Source: Lotus japonicus
Lineage: Eukaryota; Streptophyta; Magnoliopsida; Fabales; Fabaceae
NCBI RefSeq assembly: GCF_012489685.1
Contig: NC_080043.1
Location: forward strand, 59,951,283-60,015,282
Reading direction: 5' to 3'
Length of the DNA stretch: 64,000 nucleotides
Shown: piece after piece, positions 50,096 through 62,835 of the stretch
Position numbering within the stretch: position 1 is the first letter of the stretch
How the letters are laid out: every line of letters begins with the position of its first letter
Notes under the pieces: generated by a model
Seen by the model: only the letters and a program-made list of their open reading frames with translations
Databases searched by the model: none
Told to the model about the DNA's origin: nothing
Translations under genes and position numbers: made by a program

Positions 50096-51543
50096 TAAGT
50101 CTTAAATGCATTTAATGTATTGAGCAAACTTATTACTATTTTTTACACTATCTACTAAAATGTAAAAGTTACTTTGAGCCTTTGTATTAACATTTTACTT
50201 TGTATTACAAAAATTAAATTAAAATATTAAAAATGAATAAAATTGTTTAAGTCATTAGCTATTCAACTACCTACTAAAATGTATAACTCAATTGAAACTT
50301 TGCTATAAACAGACAAAAAAACAAAAAATATTATTTGTATGATATACATTAAACTAAACAAAAAACTGATCAATAATTTTTTTAGATCAATTAGTTATTC
50401 AACTACCAACTAATTTTCATGTTGTTGTACAAGGTAGAATAGAACATCACAAAAGACTCCTGAAACATAACACTTTAGTTATATAAAAAAGAGCGAAACA
50501 AAAAATGAAAAAAAAACACTCTAATAAACAAAAACTACATGTTTATTTGAGGTAGGAAGGTTAATACCGTTAATATAATGATTTAATAAAATATTTAATT
50601 AGATACAAAAATATTTAGAAAATATATATTAGTCATAGTCATTCATTTTTTAATTTAATTATCATAAAAAAATTAATTAAATATATTAAGCGGTAAAATC
50701 TTCCTACCTTTGCATTAAAATAAAGGAAGCAATAGCAAATTTCTTTGTAATTAATATATTAAATAATAAAATAAAAATTTGAAAGAAATTGTATTGTCAA
50801 AAGTAATTTAACTACCTAAATTGAATAAAAATATTCATAAACATAAAAATTGACTTGAATTTTGCATTAGAAAAAAATAACTAAAATTAAAGTTGATTAA
50901 TGACAAAATAATGTTAGCAAAAAATAATTTAGATAAAAAAATTTAAATTAAAAAATGACACTATAAGGTATTTACTATTAAGTATAATGTATGTGTGTTT
51001 TATTTGACGAAAAAATCTCAATATAATTTTATGATCTTATTATATATTAGTAAAAACGATTTTGAGCAAGGTTAATAGATAAGTTATGACCAAAGTTGAA
51101 TAAATATAAATTTACTACATAATAATCAATATATTTAATTTATATCTTAGTATAGTTGAAAAAGATGATATTACTTTATTTTTCTCAATTTTAACATGTG
51201 TAAACCTGTTTGGGAAATTGTGTCTCAAAAAGACTATCCCGGTAAAAAGTACAAAAAATGGTAAAACAACTTTTTTTTATGAGATTAAAAACTTATTGCT
51301 AACTTTTTTTTTAAATGGACTGTAAATATTAATTATTGAGTTATATTAATTTATTCACAAAGAGAACTCCAATAATATTTATTAAAAACTCTTTTTTTTT
51401 GAAATGTTGAACACAATTATTATTATTTATTTTAAAATAAAAAATATTTTTATATTTATGTAATAATTTAAACTATAATCATTATTATTTAATGTCAAAA
51501 ATGTTGTACAGAAACCCGTACAACGCATGGGTATAATATCTGG

Positions 51544-52459
51544 TATATAATAATGTACATATTTTACTCTCATTACTAAAAAAATTTGTCCAACAACTAA
51601 CCCTTTTAGGTCCATACCGGTAACACACTCTATAAGCAAGACTTTTCAACGCTATTGTTCTTATTGATTGAAATTTACTCAAATCTAACTAAATTAAAAC
51701 TCAGATCCATATAATTTAATAAATCCAATATAGTAAGTTTTAATCAATAAAAAATATGTAAGAGTATATTATTAATATTTGTTTTGATAGTCAAGGAATA
51801 TGATAAAGAAAGACATGTTGTAGTCTCGTAGACTAGGCCAAGTCTCTATCGTATTTTGCACTACCGTATTATGATAAAGATGAGTTTGATTCTCAACGAG
51901 TACCTGGCTATCACTACCTCTTTCCCATTTCCTCTTCCTAGGAAAACAAGTGAAAGAAAAGACTAGCCAAACGCGGTGTTAATTCAAGTAAAACTTTGAA
52001 AATGATTCAATTAAGAAATCTTTGTCCCAATATGTGCAAACATTCAGAGTGTAAAAAAGCTTGAATCCATATTTATCTCCTAAATTTCAAAATTAGCCAG
52101 CTATGAAATATTGTTGAGTGATAAGATATTGACCCCACATGAATTTGTTTTTGTTGCTATTAAGTATTTACTTTGGTCAAGCTATGTTGGTGGATTATCT
52201 GCCTGTACTGATTATAGACAAGTTGACATCAAAGGAAAATAGAGCCACATGCCCCACTCCTGGTCCAGAAATTAGGATTCTCACCCATAACATAAGTCCC
52301 CAACATCTATCATTTTTTGTACATAAAATAATGTTTTGTCAAAAAAAAAAAAGATTTGCTTATTTCATCCATAAGATGAGGCATAGTAAGTTACTCACAT
52401 CACCTTATAACCATAAGTCCACAACATTGTGTGTTCGGTCTCCTTGCTTATATCAATAA
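51544..52459. other. Intergenic DNA, nothing recognised
   Basis: AT-rich host sequence between Helitron A and the next repeats. The open frame near 52139-52459 resembles no known protein. Confidence 0.5.
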
Positions 52460-52559
52460 AGTACATTATATGGCAATGGTTTTTTTTTATAAGTGATCGA
52501 ATATTGGAATGTATATTTAAATGAAGTACGAGGGGTACTTCAACCCAATACAAATAGAA

Positions 52560-53045
52560 ATAGAAGGAAAATTAATTTCCAGTAATACAAGAATCAACTC
52601 TTTGCTAATGGTATCCAACACCTCCTTGGAGGGAAGACTTTAGAAAAAAGTCTCATTAAAACTTTACTAGGAAAAACCTCTTGGAAAAACCTAATGAAAG
52701 AAAAAAGAGTACAAATTTCTAAGATCTAAATAAAACCTCCAAGAAGACTATAAAACAGAACAAAACAAGGGAATAAATCAACGTGAGATTCTGCATCAAG
52801 TTAGCTCGCCTCTCCCTTGGCCATACAGTAGCAGTAGCAATAGCAAAGCCGACAACCCAGCTTAAATCTTCCAATACAACAAAATACACTATCCTCCCAT
52901 TGGTACTTCGCTCCATCAGACAAAATTCTCACAAAACAAGAAGGTTGTGAGAATAAATAAAATCTAGAACCTGCATATATAATGTTTGAAATACAGTACC
53001 TACAGTAAAAACAAAAGTGATTCACTGTATCACTCAAAAATTGCA
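52560..53045 (-). mobile_element. Possible Ty1/copia LTR remnant
   Basis: The minus strand contains TTGTACTCTTTTTTC, AGGTTTTTCC and AGTAAAGTTTTAATGAG (about 52710-52650), a phrase common near the RNA end of plant copia LTRs. No LTR pair or coding region is seen. Confidence 0.4.
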
Positions 53046-53079
53046 TGAGAAAAATCTTTATATTTTGCCTTTGGTTTAT

Positions 53080-53775
53080 TACTTATAGGGTGGAAATAAG
53101 CCGAGCCGAGTTAAGATTTGTGTGGTTTAGGCTTGATCTGCATTCTTTTTTCGTGGCCCAAGCCTGGCCTGTGGCCTATCAACAGGCCAAATTTTATGGC
53201 ATGGCTTGGCCTTTGCTAAGGTCTGGTCTGGCCTACAAGCCTTCTCAAAAGCCTATTTAACAGACAATTTTATCAAAAGAATGTCATTAGGCTTACGGGC
53301 TAATAAGCCTTTTATATATCATTGCACTTTCTTTTCAAATAAAAAAACTTGTATCATTGCATTTCAAAAACTAAACCTATATCATTGGAGGAGAGGTGGA
53401 CTTGGCAGCGGTAGGTCGGTAGTGGCGGCTGGCTGCAGCCTGCGTCCTGTGTGGCTGAGGATGTGCTATTCTGAATATGTTTGGAACGTTTCTAATCTAG
53501 GTTAGGGTAGGGACTTAGGGTTTTCTTTTATACTAAAGTATACATCAGTTAAAAAAAATTAAATTATATATAATTAAATTATATTTATTTATATTATTAA
53601 TAAAAATAATATATAAGTAGGCCGGTCTATCAAGCTAAATAGGCTTTTTAAATTATTTGGGTCTGACCTTTTTAGTTAAATAGGCCTTTTAAAAAGCTTT
53701 AGCCTGGTCTTTTTAATAAACGAGTCAGGTCGGGCCGAGCCTCAAGCGGGCCGAGCCATAGGCCCCTGACGAACC
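53080..53775. mobile_element. Non-coding element with GGCC/GAGCC-rich inverted ends
   Basis: Starts near AGGGTGGAAATAAGCCGAGCCGAG and ends CGGGCCGAGCCATAGG. AGGCC and TAGGC blocks recur along both arms in opposite orientation (for example AATAGGCCGG and AATAGGCTTTT). This resembles hAT-like or foldback non-autonomous elements common in plants. Exact ends and target duplication are not resolved. Confidence 0.4.
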
Positions 53776-54181
53776 GCTGTTGGTGGAGGGTGGTGGTGGA
53801 GGGTGTTGATTACTTAGTGTGAGTATCCACGGTAAAAAAAATTAACTATTATTATTGATAGTTAGATATCTTGGTTTAAACCAAAATCACAGAAGATTTA
53901 AAAAATGTGAAGTATAAATATTATACTATTGAGGTATTGATTAATCAACCGTAATACTGTGTCTTTTGACATCGTGTTTGGGTGGAGGTTGTTCTGTCGG
54001 GCCTAGTGTCACTTGTAAACGTTGATTTGTTGGTTTTGTGCCGCTGGTTTATTTTTAATTTGAAGCATTCTTAAAAAAAATCAACAATTATGAATAGTTC
54101 TAAATGCATATATGTCTACTTATAATCTCAATTAATGATTTTTCAAATCAATTATTATTATGCACACTTTACTCTTTATAA

Positions 54182-56045
54182 CTAGAAATTAGACCCGTGC
54201 GTTGCACGGGTTTGTTTTTAAGTTATGTGTCTATTATTTGTAAAAATAATTTTTGTAATATAAAAGTCATTTTCCTCATCTATCTATGAATATATATATT
54301 TTGCTTTCTAAAAAAATTTGTAATATAAAAAATTATTGAATAATAGATAATTAAGAATATGATAAACATATGTAATGTAATTACATTAATGAAACTCAAT
54401 AAAAAATTTATTATACACTAATTTTTTTCATTTTTTTTTGTATAAGAATTTGGTACCGGTCACCCTTTGGATATACCACAGATTCTAGATTTAGTCACAA
54501 GTATTGTGTGGGGATTGAACCTGAGAGCTCTTCACACACAATCAGTCTGCGTTGCCAACAGAGCTACCCCTCTTGGGTTAATTTTTTTGTATATTAAACA
54601 CATATTTAATATTTTATGTTTCTTTAATAAAAATTATTTTCAATTTATTTGGTGATTATATGTTTAAATAATAATGCACTCTCAATATTAAGTAAAATGA
54701 TGAAAATATATAATTAGAGCTGAATAATTTAGTCTATGTTTGTGTAAAATCATTTATAAAAGTAAAAAGACTTTTATAAAGTGGTATTTATCTCTTACTT
54801 TCATGTGTTTGGCCAAGAAAGTTGTGTTTTCAGTTGAAACTCTATGGTAAGTGTGCAAATAAAAATTTAATGTCGAAACATATTCTTAGTGACATATATA
54901 AAAATTATACTATTTATAGCATAATGAGTATTTAATTAGTTAATATGCAGTTTGTAATTTGTAAGAGCATATATTTTTTAACTTAATTATGAATTAGTAT
55001 AATAATTTATCTTATTCGATAAATTTTAGCCTCATAAGACACAAATTGTTCAACCTAATGAATGTCTATTACAATGGTTAAAATTAATTCTTTCGATCAC
55101 TGAGATTCCGTCCTTAAGGAATGCACTTTATGATAGACCTTTAACTATCACTACACTTGAGTAGAACATGATTCCCTCAGTAGATGATACATGTGGTCAG
55201 CACAAGTAAATTATAAGGACTTAGTTAAAAAGAGTCTTAAACTCGTGTACCATAATAATGTGCAAAAGTGAAAGCTGGTTAAGAATAATTGTTATTTTTT
55301 ATCATTGAAGAATGTAGCTATATGACTATATCAAATATAATTTCATTTAGGAATTTTTTTTTTGACAACACATTTAGGAAGTTTATTAAATACCTTTGCA
55401 TACTACATTTTTAGTCTATTGTAAATGAGTGCAACAATGATAAATCTCACAGGAGGTTATAAACTCATACTAAATATTATTAGGAAACATATTTTAAATC
55501 AAAATTATAACTATTATCGAACAAAATTTTAAAATTAAATTTTCTATTATTTTTTATAACTAACATGACATGCATAACACATATTTAATATATATATTCT
55601 AATTTAATTAAATTACTTTTTAATATATTTAATTTATTTATCAACATATATGTATAGTTAAATAGAAAAATTACTCTATGATAATCTTAACCATCAATAA
55701 TTATTTAATAACAAATATTTATTAATTTTAAATCTATTTTATCTAAATTAATTAATTATAATTAATTAATTATAATTAATTAATTATAATTCTTAATATT
55801 TTTCAACTCAAGTTATTTTTTAAAATTATAACTATTATTATTTAATATATGTATTTTTGTGAATATTTAATGTAGATAGTTGAATAGCTTTCGAGAATAC
55901 AATTTTTTTTCAGTTTTTAATCTTTTTATTTAATATATTTATTACAAATATAATTTGTTATTACTTAATGCACTATAATACATGCAATCTTTACCAATGT
56001 ATTTAATGTAGTGGTTCAAGTGTGCTTTACTTATATATATATAGA
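54182..56045 (-). mobile_element. Non-autonomous Helitron C
   Basis: On minus it starts TCTATATATATATAAGTAAAGC (56045 downward) and ends with hairpin ACCCGTGCAACGCACGGGT (54193-54211; 8-bp stem), seven bases, then CTAG (54182-54185). The flanks are A before TC and T after CTAG, the AT target typical of Helitrons. No Rep/helicase is encoded. Contains a SINE (54429-54578) and a TTAATTAATTATAA triplet repeat near 55745. Confidence 0.8.
54429..54578 (-). mobile_element. tRNA-derived SINE inside Helitron C
   Basis: On minus: A box TAGCTCTGTTGG (54566-54555), B box GGTTCAATCCC (54521-54511), and an A-rich tail at the low end. Flanked by TAATTTTTTT at 54419-54428 and 54579-54588. A different family from the SINEs at 34385 and 34849. 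Confidence 0.8.
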
Positions 56046-57161
56046 TTAGAGGAACCTTACATAATCACTATATTTGGGCCCAACCTTGTAATGATGGGTT
56101 GTATAGTCTTCAATATTAATTGTATCAGCACCTCTAAAAGTTAACCTTCAACTATTTTAGTAGCACAACATAATATCAACCTCTTACATATGGAACCAAT
56201 TAAGAATTATTTACATAAATTAGCTTTGGCTTTTATGCTTGGTTACTTGTGCCATTGCACTTTTGTTTGTCCAATAAAAGGAGAATGCAAGTAAAATTAC
56301 AACTAATAATTGTTGTTTTTTTGGTAAGCCAACTTACAACTTAAGTATATAAATCATGGATTCATGGTATGTATCATATACAACTCCATAGTTCTAATTT
56401 TGTAAGTCTGATGTATCTACAAATCAGGAAAATATCATCAATGCTGGAAGTGAATTGCTCTTAAAGAAATTAAGTAGATATTTCTAAAGATGGTTACCAC
56501 AATCCTATTGGGTTGTGATGAGACTTTCTATGCACAATTGCACATAACTCTTTTTTATTGACTTGGACTTATCAAAAACTTCAAGTAGCCTTTCAAGCAT
56601 AGGAGTAGAATGCTAAACTCTTCATAGCAAAGTTCCATTCAAGGTCCATTTGCTTCAACCTTGAAAAAATGACTTCATAAGTTCAGACTCATACCTCTTA
56701 TTTTAATTTTCGAGATAGAAGACTCGCAAGAACAAGTACTGCAAAAGATAATTTCAACAACTCAAAGGTCAAAACAGGGGTTTTGAGACATAAGAATGAG
56801 GTTAAGACTCGAGTAACTCACTGTCACCAAAATTCTCATTAACGAGACCTTAGACAACTCTGATGAAAAGAGGGAGCATAAAAGAAATGATAGTAATAAT
56901 TGAAATTAAAGAGTAAATCTTTTCATATCGAACAAATTGAAAATCGAAGTAGAAAAGATTTAAATTCAAGGTGTTAAAGCATTATAAAACTACAACTAAA
57001 TAATCAAATTCGTGATTCAAGTTAAAAAAAATGATAGGGAATCACCAAATGGAAGCCCTCAAACCAGTTCCAACCGAAAGACATAGAAGCAAAACAAGTG
57101 AATAAAATAAAGAATTCAAAGATTACTAGGCCTCACTTCCTAACTCCAACTTTCATTCTTC
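56046..57161. other. Downstream region of the AT-hook gene, no other gene
   Basis: AT-rich DNA; the right part holds the 3' untranslated region of the AT-hook gene. Nothing else recognised. Confidence 0.5.
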
Positions 57162-57566
57162 TTACTTGCACTGCACACCTGCTTCAGCAGCTCGACGAGG
57201 CTTGCTTTTGCGCCTGCTTCCATTATGTCTAAATCCATTGGACTTTATCAACTCCTCGGTGCTCGATCGATTTCCATTGCCATTTTCTTCCTCAAGTGAA
57301 TCTACTTTCTCTTTTACCGGCGTGTTACGTTTCCTTTTCTTTTCAGCTGCAGTGGGACTTTTCACCTCTTTGTTAGAGACTCCATTCTTGATGTTCTCAC
57401 TGTCATCTTCCGTTTTCTCAACTTCATCTTCATCAAAGTCATCCTTTAGCGGTTTCTGCGGCCTCCCTCTTCTCTTTTGCATGGGAACCTTTTCATCTTC
57501 ACCGCTCACAGCATCCTCATGACTAGTAACAGTCAGCTTTTTACCCTTTCCTCTGCCTCTACCCAT
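57162..57566 (-). CDS. Small AT-hook nuclear protein, 134 aa
   Basis: Starts MGRGRGKGKKLTVTSHED at 57564-57566, the first ATG with a strongly basic N-terminus; an in-frame codon 12 upstream is not needed. An AT-hook core KRRGRPQKPLKDD lies at about residues 32-44. The middle is acidic (DEDEVEKTEDDSEN), then a KKRKR nuclear-localisation-type stretch, and the end RRKSKPRRAAEAGVQCK is basic and looks conserved in plant homologues. Likely binds the minor groove of AT-rich DNA; its role is not known to me. The coding part is a single exon, and the exon opens with an acceptor at 57613-57615 (TTCTTGCAG), 46 bp upstream of the ATG. No lesions. It is the best-supported complete cellular gene in the window. 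Confidence 0.82.
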   Translation of the reverse strand: MGRGRGKGKKLTVTSHEDAVSGEDEKVPMQKRRGRPQKPLKDDFDEDEVEKTEDDSENIKNGVSNKEVKSPTAAEKKRKRNTPVKEKVDSLEEENGNGNRSSTEELIKSNGFRHNGSRRKSKPRRAAEAGVQCK

Positions 57567-57612
57567 GATCTTAAAATCCTCAGAAGAGATGTGAACATAC
57601 AAACAGGAATAT

Positions 57613-58760
57613 CTGCAAGAAAAGACACATCATAAACTATCCAATGAAGATAAAAAGGATTCTGAATTAGCTTAAACTTAAACAACTCAGAGTAGTTCCA
57701 TCAAGATAGATGAAGAGATAACAAGCAAATGCTCAATCCAGCATGTACTGACAAATAATAACGTGCAGAAACACAAACATATAAGCCTCCTCTACAACAT
57801 TACAAAAGGAAAATCCGGCCTAAAATAATATCATAGCTATGAGTGTATGTTTTTCAGGGCAAAAGAAGCATAAGAAAAAAAAATACTCTCCCATTTGATT
57901 TTATATATGGAATGGAAAAGACTTTTCCTACTCCATTATAGTGCACACTTTTTTCCAAGATAGACTGAACCAGTAAACTGCATTTTTTCTCAGGCTTTGG
58001 TTTTTCACTGAAAACCAAAAAACTAAATACTTTGATTTTGAACACCTTACATAGAAATCTTTATGGTAAGTCTTTAAAGTAGCTGGAAGCTAGGTTTCTA
58101 GCCAAGACATACACATGTAGAAATAGATTAGGGCATATAAGAACACATGAGAGGATTGGGGATTCAATGAAAAACTAAATCCATTGATAAATAATACACA
58201 AAATAAGCTTCTAATCTCAACAATCTACGGAAGATCCACACACACAAAAATTCATGCTTGCAAATGGAATCAACTGATAGTAATAGAAATCTACAAAATC
58301 ACCTCAAAGTTTGAAAACCCATAAATCAAAAAGCAGAAACAACAAAACTAAATAAATGAAACACATATCCCAATCCAAAAAGAAAGAAACACTGACCAGA
58401 AATGAGGATAAGAGGTTAGCATATCCAGCATGAAACTCAAGGAATGGAATCTGCTAAAGCGCTCAAAAGAAGAACTCTATAATAAGCAAGAAGCAGAGAG
58501 TTATTTATTGAGAAGAAGAAGCAACAAGTAGATTCGAATAGTGAAAAGCTCAAAAAACAGAAATTTCAAAGAAAAAAGCAAAACAAAATAGATTAAAAAA
58601 ACACTATGATCTGAATAAGATGAAGAAACAACCAATACCCAGATGATGAAACATTGAAAAGGATTAGGCTTTAGGGGTTTGAAGTTTGAAGAGTGTGTTG
58701 TGGATTGTGAGAAACAAGGGGCCAAATGAAACAGAGGCGAAGTAGGGATACAGAGAGAGA
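57613..58760 (-). promoter_or_regulatory. 5' untranslated exon, leader intron and start region of the AT-hook gene
   Basis: A leader intron likely runs from a donor near 58638 (CATCTGG|GTATTGG on minus) to the acceptor at 57613. The first non-coding exon would be about 58639-58750. A (GA)n tract at 58751-58780, read as (CT)n on the transcribed strand, lies where plant leaders or core promoters often carry pyrimidine repeats. The transcription start is not determined. Confidence 0.5.
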
Positions 58761-58799
58761 GAGAGAGAGAGAGAGAAAGAATAAACCTAAGAAACGTGA

Positions 58800-59889
58800 A
58801 TAGATATTTGTCTATTGGCTCTTCAGCCTGTGACTCTGTACACTGAGGGTCTATTATTTTTATGAGGAGTGTTTGCTAATTCTTAAAAAATAGGTGACAC
58901 TACCACTTTTAAAGTGGTCTAATTTTAGAACACTTTTTTAACCTGCTATAATAGGTAAACACATCTTTTTTTAAAGATATTTAATATATGACAAATTTTT
59001 AATGATATTTTTTCTTAAAAAAAATAATGTGTTGACCTGCTATACCCAGTCCACCTAAAAATGGTGCATATTAGTTCATCTTAAAAAATAAACCAATCAC
59101 ACTAAACGTATTAACTATTAAGTATTGAATGTACAGTTATCAATTTCTCACACAACCAATAAGATTTTAACAACTTCTTAATACTTAGAAAGTAAAATTT
59201 TTCACGATTTGAAATCTCGAAAGCAAAAATTCCAGTAAATTTAAAAGTGTGAAGACAAAAATGGAGGGTGCGAATTTATGTTGGTTGAGTGAAAAATTTA
59301 ACATTGTTCTTAGCATTTCTCTTATTTTCATTTGGAGATGTGGCAGTAGATTAATTTTTATACACTGATAATATGAATAAATTTTATACAATCATTTAAT
59401 CACATCTTTTTATTTTATTAATTTGTAATTAATTTTAAATTTAATAATATTTAAAATAAGAAATGAAATGACATGTTTTAACACATTTATTGTGATTTTT
59501 TTTAAAAAAATCAACATATTTTTTAAGAAGTATGAAAAATGTGTGAATTTTATCAAAAAAAAAAAAAAGTTATAATGAGTGCGTTATTAAAATTGCGTGT
59601 TGCTAACTTGCTTCTTTGTTGATTTCAAAAAAACTTGCTTCTTTGTTTTTTTTTTAAAAAAAGCTTGCTTCATTTATTTATATCTATCTGTGAAAATCAT
59701 GAACCAAATTAAAATCACCAGGGGCACTTTCGTCATTTTCTGTGCTGGTGGTGATTGTGTTTGTGTACTGTTGTAGTGTAGGTGAAACCATGAGCAGATA
59801 CACTTTTTTTTTTTTTTGAACTTGAGCAGATACACTTAACAGTAAGTACTTGTGTTGTGCTTTGTGCTTACGTGTGCTCTACTATAGAA
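58800..59889. other. Upstream intergenic DNA
   Basis: AT-rich, with a perfect palindrome CCACTTTTAAAGTGG near 58901 and MITE-like sequence around 59340-59500. No gene seen. Confidence 0.5.
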
Positions 59890-62055
59890 CTAGGTATTAT
59901 ACCCGTGCGTTATACGGGTTTTTTTAACATTTTTTAACATTATATAATAATGATTATAGTTTAAATTATTACATAAATATTAAAATAGTTATTATTTTAA
60001 AATAAAAATAATAATTGTGTTCAACATTTCAATAATTTAAAAAAAATACTTTTCAATAGTATTGGAGTTCTCTTTGTAAATAATTAATATTACTTATTTA
60101 TTTAATAATGTGAAACATCATACAATCTATTTGAAAAAAAATTAAGCAATAAGTTTTTAATACCATCAAAAAAGTTGTTTTACCATTTTTTATACTTTTT
60201 ACTAAGAAAGTCATTTTTTGGGAAGGGCAATCACAATTTCCCAAACAGGTTTACACATGTTAAAATCGAAAAAAATAAAGTAATTTCATTTGTTCAACTA
60301 TAATAAGATATAAATTAAATAGATTAAGTATTATGTAATAAATTTATATTTATTCAACTTTGGTCATAACGTTTTTCTACTATGCTTGCTCAAATCGTTT
60401 TTACTAATATATAATAAGATCATAAAATTATATTGAGATTGCTTCTTCAAATAAAACACACATACGTTATAGTTCATGGTAAATACCTTATAGCGTTATT
60501 TTTAAATTTAAACTATTTTATCTAAATTATTTATTGATAACATTATTTTGTCATTAATCAAGTTTAATTTTTGTTATTTTTCCTTATGCAAAATTCAAGT
60601 CAATTTTTATGTTTACAGCTGCTTGGAGGAGATTCTCTTTACTCCTATCTCACGGTTGTCTCTCTGTGCTCTCCCTTGCTGAGTTCTCTTGGCTTGTGCA
60701 CCTTGTCTTTGGTGGCTTTTTTATGTTCTTTTCAAGCTACTTTTGTTTCCTGCTTTTCCTGGTGTAGGTTTCGTATGTTTTGTAGCTTCTAGGCAGCTTG
60801 CTTTCTTATGTTTTTTTAGACTACTCTATTTCTTTTCATTTCAATTTATTTGTTATGTTCATTTCCGTTTCTGTTTACCTCTCTTGAGAAAGGGTGTTCT
60901 CAAGATATCTTTTTATCTAATATATTTCCATTTTCTAAAAGAATGAATATTATTATTCAATTTAGGTAGTTGAATTACTTTTGAAAATATTTAATTTTAT
61001 TATTAATATATTAATTACAGAGAAATTTGTTATTGCTTCCTTTATATTAATACAAACGTAGGAAAATTTTGCTGCTTAATTATTTAATTAAATTTTTTAT
61101 GATAATTAAATTAAAAAATAAATGATTGTGACTAATATTTTTTTTTGAAATATTTTGTATCTAATTAAATATTTTATTAAATTATTATATTAACTCGTAT
61201 TAACTTTCCTACCTCAAATAAAAGTGTAGTTTTTGTTTATTTGAGTGTTTAGGTTCCTTTATTTTTTCACCATTTTTCAGAGAACTAAAGTGTTATGTTT
61301 CAGGAGTCATTTGTCATGTTCTATTCTTCCTTATACAACAAACACGATAATTAGTTGGTAGTTGAACACCTAATTGATTTGAAAATTTTATTGATAAGTT
61401 TTTAGTTTAGTTTAATGTATATAATACAAATGTTTTTTTTTTTGGTTTTTGGTGTATTTATACCAAAATTTCAATTGACTTGTACATTTTAGTAGGTAGT
61501 TGAATAGCTAATGACTTAGGAAATTTTATATATTTTTAATGTTTTAATTTAATTTATTTAATACAAAAGAAAAATTTAATTCAAAGGTTCAAAGTAACTT
61601 TTACATTTTAGTAGGTAGTGTAAAAAATAGTAATAAGTTTTATTTATTATTTTTTTAAAAATCCTCATGATGAATAATTATTATTAAATTAATTTTAATT
61701 TTAATTTGAATATATAACAAATTAGAAAGCTTTAAAATTAGAAATAAGTATAAAGGATTAATATTAACTATCTAATATTGTTATTAATGTAAAGTTAGTC
61801 AATTTCAATTATTATTATTACTTTAAAATTTTCCCTCATTTGTAATGAATAATTAAAATTTAAATAATATTAATATTTAATTTAAAATATGAGAAATTGA
61901 AAAGTTTAAACATTACTAATTCGTAATTAATAATAAGTGGATGTATATTGAAAGTTAAATAGAAAATTTTTTAAATTTTTTAACTTCATTGTTTAATCAT
62001 TAATGCATTTAATATTTATAGCTCAAGTGAGCTTTACATATATATATATATTTGC
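59890..62055 (-). mobile_element. Non-autonomous Helitron B
   Basis: The 3' end on minus: hairpin ACCCGTATAACGCACGGGT (59901-59919), seven bases, CTAG (59890-59893), then T. The 5' end is near 62040-62055, where GTAAAGCTCACTTGAGC follows an (AT)n run. The body is an inverted homologue of Helitron A (for example 60130-60260 against 51200-51300). The extra segment at about 60617-60944 is a later insertion. Confidence 0.75.
60617..60944 (+). mobile_element. LINE 3' tail inserted in Helitron B
   Basis: Absent from the homologous site in Helitron A, where ATGTTTATGAATATT is continuous. GC-richer, T/C-rich sequence ending TAATATATTTCCATTTTCTAAAAGAA, like a LINE 3' end. No coding part recognised. 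Confidence 0.55.
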
Positions 62056-62394
62056 ATCCGTTACGCGTAACCTTTTTCCAAAATTAATGCTAAAATTTTT
62101 GAATTTCGAAAGAGAGAATTTATTTTAATCCAAATGAGTTTTAACTTTTAAACACACACGGCTCTGTGTTTGTGCACAAGACTTTTGTTCTTCCTAAGTT
62201 ATTTTGTATATATAAAAAACAGTACAACAACAAAAAAACACATCCCAGACTCAGTAACAGGCTCATACTGAGTCAGAGATCAGAGGATCTCCTTGATGAG
62301 GAATGCCCACCAACTAAGATTAGTCTCACCATTGATTAAGATGCTCTTAGAAGCTTGACTTATAATTTTTTATGGTAATAGCTATTTGGAGGAT
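62056..62394. other. Intergenic DNA, nothing recognised
   Basis: Non-coding sequence between Helitron B and the LINE fragment. Confidence 0.45.
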
Positions 62395-62835
62395 GGTGTG
62401 GGAGGTACTCTTGCTTGTAATACGTCCTTTAGCCCTATATCCAAGGCTTTCTTGGAGCTTTTGCATGTTGAGTTTGGCACTAGTGAGGTGAAGGATGCGT
62501 TGTTTAGCATGGGTCCGCTAAAAGCCCCAGGGTCGGATGGGTTCTAACCGATTTTCTTTCAGTCTCAATGGGAGCATGTGTGGGTTTTCACAGTTGAATT
62601 TGCTTTGCGGTGCTTCACGGATCCGTCCCTTATTGGCCAGATGAATGATACTTTGATAGTGCTGGTCGCGAAGATTGAGAGCCCTGAGAGGATCTCTCAC
62701 TTTCGACCCATTTCTGTAAGACAATGATAATGACCAAAGTCATTACTAATAGATTGAGGAGTGTGATGGGTGATTTGGTTGCTCCAAACCAATGCAGTTT
62801 TGTTCCAGATAGACACAGTTCGGAGATAATATTAT
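62395..62835 (+). pseudogene. LINE reverse transcriptase N-terminal fragment, broken
   Basis: Reads VEFGTSEVKDALFSMG, PLKAPGSDGF, a TAA stop, PIFFQSQWEHVW, then LIVLVAKIESPERISHFRPIS. After a frame change near 62715 it continues TKVITNRLRSVMGDLVAPNQ, CSFVPDRHSSE. This is the start of the plant L1-type RT domain (KAPGPDGF, FRPISL, KVIANRL, QSSFIPGR regions). The catalytic FADD part is missing; the sequence stops at about 62835, where other repeat DNA begins. Confidence 0.85.

Larger units (their letters stand above)
35240..51543 (+). mobile_element. Non-autonomous Helitron A, interrupted by Tekay copy 2
   Basis: Left part: (AT)n then GTAAAGCTCACTTGAGCTATAAGT up to 35316. Right part: 50101-51543, resuming CTTAAATGCATTTAATG. 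Joined, these match the 5' end of Helitron B (minus strand, 62040 downward). The 3' end shows the imperfect hairpin ACCCGTACAACGCATGGGT (51514-51532), seven bases, then CTGG (51540-51543) and T. This is the Helitron 3' signature (hairpin plus CTRR). Apart from the insertion it is about 1.5 kb and encodes nothing. The exact 5' base is obscured by the AT repeat. Confidence 0.72.

Noticed and set aside
58501..58725. Hydrophobic frame in the AT-hook gene leader
   Set aside because: Spans the predicted donor of the leader intron; at most an upstream ORF, with no sign of conservation visible here.
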